DNA of 64,000 nucleotides from Paralithodes platypus (Eukaryota; Arthropoda; Malacostraca; Decapoda; Lithodidae), in contig CM064512.1 of NCBI GenBank assembly GCA_032716605.1, positions 23,251,810 through 23,315,809 on the forward strand. The letters run 5' to 3'. Positions 54,783-64,000 of the stretch are shown here, piece after piece. The notes beneath the pieces are model-generated. The model saw only the letters and a program-made list of their open reading frames with translations, ran no database searches and had not been told where the DNA came from. The stretch's first letter is position 1. Each line of letters begins with the position of its first letter. The translations under genes were made by a program, and so were the position numbers.

Positions 54783-55566
54783 TTTTGTCCTATGTGAGTG
54801 AGGGAGACAAAAGTCAGAGCTGCCTGTATCGAGTGCCTCCTCCAGAGTTGAAAGAGTGACAGGGCCAAAATCAAGGAACGTTCGAGCCAAAATGCCTGTA
54901 CACACGGAGTTTGAAGCCATTTAAGTCATAGGAAGAGGGAAAGACTGATTTTGGGAGAGTTCCAGAGCTCAGCAGTTGAATAGAGAAGACTGAGAATAAT
55001 GTTTCACTCTTGTGTTGGAGAGTTGCACAGAGTAGGGGTGGGATTGTGTTGCAAGACGGGTACTACGTACCTTACGTAGGGGAGGTGGTATACACTGGGA
55101 ATCTCTGAGGAACATTGATTATTGTAGTAGCGATAGAATAGCGAGAGAGATGCAACATTGCGGCGAAGAGAGAGATATTGCAGAGAGTTGGTGAGTGGAC
55201 GGGAGTTAATGATACGAAAGGTTTTCCTTTCTACTTTGTCTAGGAGTGCAGTGTGAGAGGATCCTCCCCACACATGTGAACAATACTCAATACAATGATG
55301 CACTGTGCCCCTGTACAGAGCAAGAAGCAGTGCAGGGGTAAAGAACCCTTTGAGGCAGTTGAGCACACCCAGCTTCTGGGAGGCTGCCTTAGCAAGACTG
55401 GTAATATGGTCCTTCCAAGTGAGAGCAGAAGAAAAAGAGACACCGAGAATATTGAGAGAAGATGAATGATTAATTGTTGTAATTGTTGAAGTGTAAGGGA
55501 TAGTCCTCTGGGAGTTCTGGACGGGTAGTAAGATGAAGAAATTGGGTTTTGGAAGCATTCAAGTAT
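54783..55566 (-). mobile_element. LINE family J, copy 4 (degraded 3' end)
   Basis: Homologous to about 12690-13465 of copy 1 without an A tail. Small indels break the frame (55004-55558 open with changes near the C-terminus and near the NNTKINPSSSLN region). The oldest looking of the four copies. Confidence 0.85.
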
Positions 55567-55678
55567 AGGCATATACTGTATAAGCGCGATAATTTAATAA
55601 ATATGAAACGTTCTAGCTTTATACATAATATATACTGTACGTTCAGTAGGCTAAGAAAAAGTATTGACTTACTTTTAA

Positions 55679-56080
55679 CCCACTGAGCCCCAGCGACGCA
55701 CTGTTTGCCTCCAAAATGTTTGTAACGCTAAACCCCAGCGTCACAGAAGGTGCGTCCTGGTTAATTTCTCCGGTCTTATGGCACCTAGAGGGCTCAGATT
55801 TGTATGGGAACTGTGTAAGTATCCCACACAACAATGCCGATGGATGAAAACTCTCAAAGTCCAACCGCGTGCAAAAACCTGTTTTTGCCTACCCATTTCC
55901 CCTCTTGTAATTCCGACTTTCGGGCGCACCTAGGACCCCTTAATGACCTAGGGGATCGGTTTTTTGTGGATTTTCCTTCATTCCTAACTCATTCCTGTGT
56001 TTTCTGGAAAACAATTTTTTTTTCACAACCTGCTGGACCTGGGTGGTACATTTATTATTAACTAGCTGGGGCTCAGTGGG
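55679..56080. mobile_element. TTAA MITE, family C, with perfect 16-bp inverted ends
   Basis: 402 bp between TTAA 55675-55678 and 56081-56084. Both ends read CCCACTGAGCCCCAGC inward. No coding capacity. The right TTAA is also the left TTAA of the next element. Confidence 0.85.
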
Positions 56081-56084
56081 TTAA

Positions 56085-56637
56085 GGGAAGGTTTATCGTT
56101 TGCTCTGGACCCCCTTCTCCCTCACGTTTAGTTTTGAGATTTTAAGACGTTCGCCCCATTAGTTTTTTATTCTCAAACTTACGCTCCGTTTCTTTGCCAA
56201 CATTAAGACCTTTCGTGCCATGTAGGAGTTGATTTAGGTGTTAATTTAGTAGGAACCGGCCTTTGGCTGGGATATTTTTCTAACGAAATGTTTTAAAACA
56301 AAGTCTCGAAAGGGACTCTTGGGGGTTTTTTTTTCTACTTTCCTCTCTAGACCTCCATCAAGCTTTAAAAAAACATCCCCAAGATAAATTTGTACATTTT
56401 TCGATAGGAAAATCGCCCGGCCAAAGGCCGGGTCCTCCTAAATTACAGGCTCGCTATCGCTTGCAAGGAAAAAATCAACACCAACATGTCACGAACGAGC
56501 TTAATATTGACAAATATATATATATATGCCGAAAAGTCTTAAAGTCGCCAAACTAATAAGCCAAACGTTTTAAAAACTGAAAATAATTTGGGCTAAGCAT
56601 GAGGGAGAAGGTGGGCCAGAAAAACCAACAACCTCCC
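56085..56637. mobile_element. TTAA MITE, family B, complete copy
   Basis: 553 bp between TTAA 56081-56084 (shared with family C) and 56638-56641. Ends are GGGAAGGTTTATCGTT and GGGAGGTTGTTGG (read inward). Long inverted halves around 56350: CCGGCCTTTGGCTGGGATAT with CGCCCGGCCAAAGGCCGGGT, and AAATTACAGGCTCGCTATCG in the right half. Confidence 0.8.
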
Positions 56638-56837
56638 TTAAAGTTTTAACTAAATACCCGTTTCTGGCTAGAGATAGACGCTACTTTCCATACACCTGAA
56701 CACCATATAAATGTTCAAGGTTTGTTCAGTTTGGTCATAGGGAGTTCTTTTTTAAGCTCAAGTTAATCATTAAGTTGTAGTTGTGGAGGTTAGGACTTAG
56801 TTATGATCGTGACTTGACCTGTCTGGTGCGAGCCGCT

Positions 56838-56892
56838 TTTATTTTATTGTATATTATTTTATTTTATTTTATTTTATTTTATATTATTATTT
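56838..56892. repeat. (ATTTT)n microsatellite
   Basis: TTTTATTTTATTTTATTTTA pattern. Surrounding 56642-57474 shows no gene. Confidence 0.85.
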
Positions 56893-57572
56893 GTGTTTGG
56901 TTTGAGGGGGGATCCTTCTCAGTTTCACTACACTCTAAGGAGCAAGTTAACATACATTGCTCGAAAATGACTAACGCAAGCAAGCATTGATATTGATATT
57001 AATTATTATACTTACAAAACTAATAACATGTTTGTTAAATTACACACACAAGCGTGTGATGTGAAAGTACGGCGAGGACTCTTTCAACCTTGGGGCGGGG
57101 CACTTGTTACAGGTAGCTTTGTATTTTGTCTCCTTCATGCACATAGTGCAAAATAATAGAAAAACAAAAATTCATTCGTTGTGAGCTTGTCGTGAGAACC
57201 GTGTGAGTGTGGGTGTGAGTCAAGAACAGTAGAGGGACAAATTGTTTAGTGTTAAGTGTGTGCAAACAGTGGTGGTGAGGCTCCAGTCCTGCCCTGGCCT
57301 CCCTCTTGACGGCAAGGAGGAAGTGGGAGCAGAGGTAGGATGAGATGGGAGAGTGAGGGTGGGAGAGAGAGAGAGAAACAGTTACGAGGAGTTGCAAGGA
57401 ATAGTTATTATCTCGGAGACCTTGTGGTCCATTCCGGGGAGATACTCGAAATGGAAGGAGAGAAACTGTTTAGTGCACAACACTCATTACAGAGTGTGCA
57501 AAATACTATCTACTCTCTTCTTGAACTGTTCAACTGAAGAGCTATTTATAACTTCTGAGGGCAGTTTGTTCC

Positions 57573-59071
57573 TGTAATGCCAAGTTTTTGCTGGGCTTAA
57601 ATGGACTATTTAGGTAGATTCTTACTCAACTGGAGAAGTTGAATCCACACGAATACATGCACAAAGGTAATAGAGGATAAATTTAATACAGAGTACAAGT
57701 ATAGAGTATCTTATTCAATGTAACTATAATATTATACAGAGTTACAGTCAGACATGGATAGGTATATACACAAGTTTCCTTGCACAATCAAAGATCCACA
57801 ATAAGTTCCAGAGGGATGACACTATGCACTTCTGGTGATGTTGCACTTTCGTGGCACTTCCGACGAGGTTCTTGGGCCGTGGTGGTGATCCTGTCATGTG
57901 ATGATGACAGCAGGATGGAAGATGTTGTAGAACTCTTGGGTTTGGGGTCTTAAATGAATACGTTATGTTCTACCAGTGTTATACGTAACATATCATCGGA
58001 TTAACGTGAGGAGAAGTTATACTGGTGTTATACGGTCTCTCTCAACTATCCTGACCTTTATACTGTAAGAGTCGTTAATTAAGAGCCTTACAGTACTCTT
58101 GGGTTTTGGGGTCTTAAATGAATACGAATCTGTTCTGCCAGTGCTATACATGTCGTATCATCGGACTAACGTAAGAGGGTTGGTATGCAACTTCTCTTAA
58201 TGGTCCTGACCTTTATAAGAGTCTTTCAGGGGCTTTGTATGGGTTTATTTGGGCCTTTTACGCATAGGTGTCTTATTGCCAGTGCCAGGGTAAGCGTACC
58301 GTAAGGACTCTGTGCAGAGTGCCGTTATCCTAATACTAAGGTATCTCGCGAGCCCGAACTTAGAGAGAAGCCAATTGCCAGTGCGTGAACTTCTAACAAG
58401 TCTTACTGAGGTTTGGTTTACTACCACTAAAGCGCACGTCAGATTAGTTTCCTTTAGCGACAGTAATTCCTGATGATCGAGGCGAAGAATTAATATTAAG
58501 TGGCCACCATGGTGATTCAATAATAATTCCTTTGTAGAGCCAAGATCTATAAATCCTGAAATAACCATTATTTGCCAGTGCTTTTATAGTTTGTTCTGTA
58601 ATAGCCCAAATCTTCCAATCTCTTAAAAAACCTTCCAGTGAAGTGTGTTTTTAAGAGCTTTCCAACTGTACAGATCTTTACTTGCTTGGCATAGTCTTAC
58701 CGATGGTGGCATTACTCCAGGTGTGCTGGGAGGGGGGCCTGGGGCGGCTGGGGTAGCCCCTCTGGTTTTCCCTGTCACGGCGGTGGTGCGGCTTGGAGCA
58801 AGAAGGTGCGTGGTGGTGAATGACTTATGTAAGTTCTTGCTTGCTCTTCCTGCCTTCTGGTCCTTCTTGATTATTTCACTAGGCCCGGATTCCTGAAGGT
58901 GACTATCATGTCCTTTCCTGGTGTTTGGGGAAGTGCAGGCATGATAGAGGCGACTTGGGCATACTCTGGTGGTGTGGCGCTTGGGATTTCTTTCCTTGGG
59001 GGTGTGGTGGCAAGGTGGTAATGTTGGTTCTTGGTGGTGTTGTGTTTCCACCCTCTGTCCTCGTTATTTCA
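57573..59071. mobile_element. 1.5-kb TG...CA insertion with GTTCC duplication; solo-LTR-like
   Basis: Starts TGTAATGCCAAGTTTTTGCT and ends CTCGTTATTTCA. GTTCC lies at 57568-57572 and 59072-59076. The CR1 frame resumes across it. An internal duplication of ~150 bp (CTCTTGGGTTTGGGGTCTTA at 57931 and CTCTTGGGTTTTGGGGTCTT at 58096) is present. No gag or pol is visible, so either a large solo LTR or an unrelated element with 5-bp duplications. Confidence 0.6.
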
Positions 59072-59460
59072 GTTCCAGGTAGAAAGGATCTTCTATGTGA
59101 AAAAGTTTCCACAAATAGGCTACTAGTGCTGAGCCTTTTTAATTCTAATTTCCAGGCATGGTTGTGTGTTGTATTTATATTGTGTCTAAACTTTTTGCTA
59201 TAATCCACATTGCCAAACACATTAAGTATTATAACATTTTCCATGAGCTGACTTCGTAGTCAAAGAGTTAAAGAGCTCTCAACCGGTCCTAATAGCTCAG
59301 TCTTCTAATCGATGGAATAATCTTTGTAGACCTAGCTTGTAATCTTTCCAGTCGCTCTATATCTTTCATGAGTGCTGGAGACCAGAATTGAACAGCATAC
59401 TCCAGGAGAGGCCGTATTAGAGCATTGTAAAGTGTGAGGACTATTTCCTTATTTCTATAC

Positions 59461-59885
59461 CAGTGGTTCTTAACCTTTTTAGCACCGTGCCCCCCTTTGG
59501 TCAGGACTGTATTCATGATGCCCCTCCCCCTTACCCCCACGCATCTGATGCCTAGAAAACAATAGTTTTTTATCCATTCCATATGGATGCTTAAGACGTA
59601 AGATACTGTAAAAAGGGCGAAAAATAACCAATCTGCATACAAGGATTAAAACTCATTAATGGTTTTATGTCAACACTACATGTGGTTGCTCGGAATGACG
59701 GTTGTGAATTTTTCCTATCAAAGTTTCTTATTTATATATATCTTTGCGATTATCCTGTATGCATTTGAATGGCCTAGCCCTATTTTGAACTTTGGTTACT
59801 CCATGCCACCCCCCCCCCCCCCCCTAGCATTGTCAAACGCCCCCTAGGAGGGCGCCCCCCCCCCCCCCCCGGTTAAGAAACGCTG
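59461..59885. mobile_element. hAT-type MITE in the CR1 LINE
   Basis: Inverted ends CAGTGGTTCTTAACC and CAGCGTTTCTTAACC, with a perfect 8-bp duplication TTCTATAC at 59453-59460 and 59886-59893. These are the classic hAT hallmarks. Two C runs (59809-59823, 59856-59870). Removing it restores the reading from GYIKR to YRNKEIVLTLYNAL apart from one stop. Confidence 0.9.
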
Positions 59886-60690
59886 TTCTATACTTCAATT
59901 ATCTCTTTATATAGCCCAACAATTTCTGAGCTTTCTTCTTTACTTCAATGCACTGCTTGGAAAACTTTAAGTCACTGGTAATAAGAACACCCAAATCCTT
60001 TTCCAAGTCAGTCACTTTCAGAGGCATTCCCAATAGTGAATAGCCTGACTTGGAGTTTGCTTGACCGATGAGCATCACCTTGCACTTTTCCAAGTTTAGA
60101 GGCATCTACCCAGTCTGTTGAGGTCCATCCTGAGCTGTTCAACTCCTTTGGGTTTTTTCACATTCATTCTAAGTTTTGTGTTATCTGCAAACTTGGAGAT
60201 CACACTCAACAGACTAATATAGATGTCATTGATATATAGCCGACTTTCTATCTACTTTGTGAACTCTGTATTGATACCTAGCACACTCACTTTTGACATT
60301 AGCCTGCAATGAGACACTTTGTCAACAGCTTTTTTATAATCAAAGTAAAGGATTTTGATGACTCTACTTTTGTCATACATACTCAGCATTTCATGGACAA
60401 ATTCTAACAAATTGGTAAGACATGATCGGTGTCGCCTGTATCCATGTTGGGAATCTGTAATTATATTGTGGATTTCTAGGTAGTCAACTATATTGTCTAC
60501 TAGTATCCCTTCTAAGAGTTTTACTATGATAGAAGTCAAGCGAATTGGCCGATAATTCGTGGAACACTCGTGATCCCCTTTCTTAATGATTGGGGTCACA
60601 TTGGCCAGTTTCCAGTCTTCATGGACCTCTCCATTTTCTAGTGATTTATTGAAAATTTCTGCCAAGAAAGGTGCAATTTCATCTCACACT

Positions 60691-60910
60691 TCTCATACAA
60701 CTCAGGGAAGAAAGCCACCTGGAAAGTCAAAGGAAGTGAAGGAGGAAGATAAAGGGAAATTAAGGAGGAGGGAGAGAGAAAGAGATGGACAGTCAAATAG
60801 AGGACAGGAGGAAGATTGAAGGAAGGAAGGAAATGGAGTGTAGGGAGGAACAGAATAAGGGAGAGGAGGAATGAGAATAAGAGAGAGAGAGAGAGAGAGA
60901 GGGGGGTGGG
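60691..60910. repeat. AG-rich low complexity
   Basis: GGAGGAAG and GAGAGAGA runs, purine-rich on the plus strand, following the truncated CR1. Confidence 0.8.
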
Positions 60911-61049
60911 GATATCGTAAGAGGAAGAAAAACTAGTGGGGAGAACAAGATGATGAAAAAATTCATAGTGTCATGAATACTTAGATAAAGCAGTTATTCC
61001 CGCATGACAGAAAACGGGTAGCCTACAGTATATTGTAACAACACGTTAA

Positions 61050-61385
61050 GGGGGGATAGTTGTTTTTTCTACTTCATGTTTAGTCCCATTAGCTTTGAGA
61101 TTATAAGGCGTTCTTTTCATTAGTTAGACGATTTTATGACCGTCCGCCCAATTTTATGTCAATATAAAGACTTTTCGTGCCATTTAGGTGGCGATGTTTT
61201 CCTGGCGAGCGATAGCAAGCCTGTAATTGTAGGAGAAACCGGCCTTTTTCTACTGAAAAACGTACACATGTATGTAGGGTGTGTTTTATTTTGTTTTTAT
61301 TTTTTTCTAAAGCTAATAGAGGTCTAGTGAGGTTACTATAAAATATATAGTTAAATATATCAAAATATAACCACTACCCCCTCAA
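61050..61385. mobile_element. TTAA MITE, family B, copy near 61 kb
   Basis: TTAA at 61046-61049, then GGGGGGATAGTTGTTTTTTC. Family motifs TTTCGTGCCATTTAGGTGGC, CTGGCGAGCGATAGCAAGCC and GAAACCGGCCTTTT. The right end AACCACTACCCCCTCA lies near 61385 and is diverged. A family A right half (ATCATCTAATGTTAGCCAGG) follows at about 61440-61490. Confidence 0.6.
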
Positions 61386-61572
61386 TTATTATATAATGTA
61401 TCAATTAGATATCTACAGGGATTTCCATAGCTGAATGAAATCATCTAATGTTAGCCAGGATATAGTGAAAATGTGTCGTCGTTAAGTTAAAGTTGGTATA
61501 ATGGTACATGAATATATTATCCAGTTGTACACAGTGAAAGGGTAGAGCTGTCCGGGAGGGGGAATACGATCC

Positions 61573-61708
<136 letters not shown>

Positions 61709-62007
61709 ATGGTTCTTTAGCTTGAATGTACAGCAAATATTGAAGTAACTTACATAATTAAACAACAACAAAAATCACATATTGTAGCCAACTATATCAT
61801 ACTGTATACACTGGTTAGGGACATTCACAGTGCCATTAATGCTTAAATGAAATAATATATCCACATGACAAATGAAAAAATATTACAAAATATAAACACG
61901 TATTATTGTTACAAAGACACGGCCAGTTTCGCCTCTCTTTATTGTGTACATACATACATACAGTACATACAATTATAAGACTGAGTGCTCCACACATATG
62001 TGCAGTT

Positions 62008-62340
62008 TCAGTCTCTTGTCCTAATGGCGCCGTTCCAAGCAACCCTGTTAACGGCTGCTTCACTTGTAAAGTTTTTGGATTTGAGATCGGCACGTATAGT
62101 CCGATCCCAGGTCTTCCTCGATCCACCCCTTGGTGCAGCTCCCTCCAGATTCACAGACCTGCATCTTTTCACCCAATTTTGTTCATCCATTCTCGCCACA
62201 TGTCCATACCATCCCAGTCTACTTGTACGCATCTCCTCGCTAATACTCTTTATACCTAAACGTCTCCTCAGCTCATCATTTGTTAATCTCTCCTGCAGCC
62301 TGGCCCCACACATCCATCTCACCATTCTCAAATAATCATA
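62008..62340 (-). pseudogene. C-terminal fragment of an RTE-like LINE endonuclease/RT
   Basis: Minus-strand translation MVRWMCGARLQERLTNDEL, SRLGWYGHVARMDEQNWVKR and AAPRGGSRKTWDRTI matches the C-terminal end of RTE-like ORFs. The family differs from the one at 29818. Open for about 108 codons and 5' truncated. Stop at 62008. Confidence 0.7.
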
Positions 62341-62389
62341 GTAATCACCAGTAACTTGATAATGGCCAAGCTCAATATTTTAAAATAAA

Positions 62390-62883
62390 TTCTTAGCCAT
62401 ATTAGCACCCCAGCCGCGGGGCCCGTCATATGTCGGGCGAGAGAACCATAGCCACCCCTGCGGTGCCCGACAATATCCGGGCGGGATTTTGAGCACATTA
62501 TCGGTTCTGAGAGAGAGTCCACGCGTTGGGAGGACGATAGGCGGGCTCTGAACGCTCGGCATGGACCGAGTGAGGTGACTGACGTAATCTCTGCACCATT
62601 CCACACCCCTGGCCTCGCGAGACCAAGTAAAAACTCGGGAATTTACCGTAATTTAGGGTTTTTGCCCTCATGTTGCGCAATTGTTGCAATAGAACCTGTG
62701 GTTTTACAAGAATGATTCAGGTGTCATTGGAAAGCTCTATTATTGCCCTTTCACGGATACATAATTGTATTACGCTTTGGCTCTTGTTTCTGCATGAAAA
62801 AGAGCATGGAATGAAGTTCGTTTAGGGTAAATATGCCCGCCAGGCAGGTAGTAGAAGTTACAAACATTCCCGTTTGACAGGGG
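62390..62883. other. No gene; possible TTAA MITE ending GGGGTTAA
   Basis: Two GC-rich segments resemble each other (GCGGGGCCCGTCATATGTCG near 62415 and GCGGTGCCCGACAATATCCG near 62460). The right edge GACAGGGGTTAA near 62875-62886 looks like a MITE terminus. The left edge was not found. Confidence 0.35.
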
Positions 62884-63120
62884 TTAACACGGTTGCCGCT
62901 CTTTTAATTTTGTTTTGGCTAGGCTACTATTAGATGACTTTATTCAGTTTAGGAAGAAGGGTTTACCCTTATAACCCCTTCTGTACCGACGACGTCTTTT
63001 TAATTTTAGTCTTGCAATGTTCAGGCGATTTTGCTCAGTTTGAGAAGGAACTGAGGTAGTAAAATGGGTTAAGTGAGATAGTTCAAAGCCTGTTAAATGT
63101 TGGAGGCCCTTTATAAACAG
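62884..63120. repeat. Family A MITE debris
   Basis: TTAGATGACTTTATTCAG near 62932 and GAGGTAGTAAAATGGGTTAA near 63051 are typical family A pieces. Not a complete element. Confidence 0.4.
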
Positions 63121-63510
63121 AATCTATCTATCTATCTATTGCCGGACGCCTTACTCCCCTTACGAGGGTGGCCATACACAGAATGCCCCCAAGCAGACCC
63201 ATTCCCTGTGAGAGGGACAACCCGAGCCAGTTTAGTGAAGGACTTACAGGATTGACCACTCAATTTAGGATCCGTCCGACTCCGAGGCTCTCTGTGTATC
63301 TTGTTAGCACTATTTTTCTACAGTGGTGTTCGGCTAATCCATCTACTAACCTGCCTTACCCTTAGGTAAGCAGTACGGATTTGTATCAGGTTTACTCCCC
63401 TAGACAGGTTGCCAACCAAGGCTGACGAGTCCCATCCACCCGGATTTGTATAAGGTTGTCTCCCCTAGATGAGTTGCCTACCAAGGCTAACGAGTCCCAT
63501 CCACCCATAA
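63121..63510 (-). mobile_element. LINE 3' UTR with (TATC)n tail and 65-bp tandem repeat
   Basis: TATC tail at 63123-63139, then GCCGGACGCCTTACTCCCC, similar to GCCTGACGCCGTGATCCCC at 29838. Two 65-bp units, 63377-63441 and 63442-63506 (GGATTTGTAT ... CGAGTCCCATCCACCC). No coding part is visible. Confidence 0.55.
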
Positions 63511-63519
63511 TATAATAGT

Positions 63520-63660
63520 AGCCAGAATAAAGTTAAAAAGACTGCACCGGTACTGAAGGGGCTACCTACCACAGACCCTTCCTAAGCTTTATCAAATCCT
63601 CTACATATAACTACAATGAATTACGAAAGACGTTGCTCGGACTGAAAGGGTTAATATACT
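63520..63660. mobile_element. Family A MITE, partial
   Basis: TAGTAGCCAGAATAAAGTT near 63528 and CGGACTGAAAGGGTTAAT near 63636-63654 match the family A halves; CAGACCCTTCCTAAGC lies in the middle. Confidence 0.5.
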
Positions 63661-63699
63661 CGCGGGAGAAAGGAAGGCGGATGTTATTCTGGCAACCGT

Positions 63700-63968
63700 A
63701 CATCGTCAGCACTAAGGGGAGAGAGAGAGGAAATAAGGGAGGGAGAGAGGCCGTGTAGACAGCTCCGGAGTGTGAGAATGGCAGACGTCAGCTTGTTAGA
63801 GAGAGAGAGAGAGAAAGAGAGACAGAGAGAGAAAGGGAGTGGGGGTGAAAAATAGTGAGAGTGAAAGTGTGTGTAAATTGAGAAGTGGTAGAAAGAAAAA
63901 TCACTAACCGTAGGGTAATGAAGCAGAATAAGAACAAATTACAGTATACATTAATATGTATATATATA

Positions 63969-64000
<32 letters not shown>
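63700..64000. repeat. AG-rich low complexity and terminal (TA)n
   Basis: GAGAGA runs at 63719-63840 and TA run from 63956 to the window end. No gene. Confidence 0.8.

Larger units (their letters stand above)
57475..60690 (-). mobile_element. CR1-like LINE copy interrupted by two insertions
   Basis: Read from the right: DEIAPFLAEIFNKSLENGEV, NVTPIIKKGDHECSTNYRPI, ILYFDYKKAVDKVSHCRLMS, a deletion near 60250 that removes the GVPQGSVLGP region, FADNTKLRMNV (catalytic box FADD changed to FADN), LEKCKVMLIG, LEKDLGVLITSDLKFSKQC, hAT MITE, ALIRPLLEYAVQFWSPALMK, HAWKLELKRLSTSS, LTR-like insertion, then RNKLPSEVINSSSVEQFKKR at 57590-57490. Several stops. A CR1 clade origin is supported by the C-terminal motif order. 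Confidence 0.75.

Overview
This is a repeat-dense animal genome window, most likely arthropod and probably a decapod crustacean. The reasons are the dominance of jockey/CR1/RTE-type LINEs, a BEL/Pao retrotransposon, Penelope-like debris, long (TA)n/(CA)n tracts, TTAA-flanked MITEs, and one HEPN-NACHT gene with a 6 kb intron. Species was not determined. There is no bacterial operon, rRNA, CRISPR array or convincing tRNA gene. Almost every long reading frame belongs to a mobile element. A 100-N assembly gap lies at 44449-44548.

Layout. 1-3.2 kb: GC-rich minus-strand gag-like retroelement cut by the window edge, with three copies of one 14-bp palindrome upstream. 3.3-5.5 kb: 5'-truncated LINE with an open reverse transcriptase frame, ending in a GC/TG microsatellite. 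5.8-10.2 kb: TTAA MITEs, CA repeats, a degenerate LINE piece and a ~153-bp tandem repeat split by a MITE. 10.8-13.8 kb: minisatellite split by a jockey-like LINE (family J; four copies in the window). 13.85-24.40 kb: a BEL/Pao element with both LTRs and a 5-bp target duplication (CCCCT). It carries an SGNH-hydrolase-like ORF ahead of gag, a MITE in its integrase, and a SINE that itself contains a MITE in its 3' LTR. 27-29 kb: TA repeats and LINE debris. 29.1-38.1 kb: a host gene with HEPN, NACHT and LRR-like exons, split by a LINE 3' end and carrying a premature stop in the last visible exon. Its intron holds a fold-back element, LINE J copy 3 and several MITEs. 38.9-42.4 kb: a DNA transposon with ~350-bp inverted repeats and a decayed minus-strand protein (zinc finger, XPG/FEN-like nuclease, CXC cysteine cluster; Academ-like), inserted inside a TTAA MITE. 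42.8-44.2 kb: Penelope-like palindrome and paired MITEs. 44.5-54.5 kb: mostly low complexity and satellites, with MITE and LINE ends. 54.8-64 kb: LINE J copy 4, back-to-back MITEs, a CR1 LINE containing a 1.5 kb LTR-like insertion and a hAT MITE, then LINE 3' ends and microsatellites.

The recurrent theme is nesting. Insertions whose empty sites can be read from the flanks or from a second copy give relative ages and precise element ends. The host gene is the only non-transposon coding locus I can support. The best candidates for something undescribed are the BEL element with the SGNH module flanked by 41-bp direct repeats, and the nuclease/CXC transposon.
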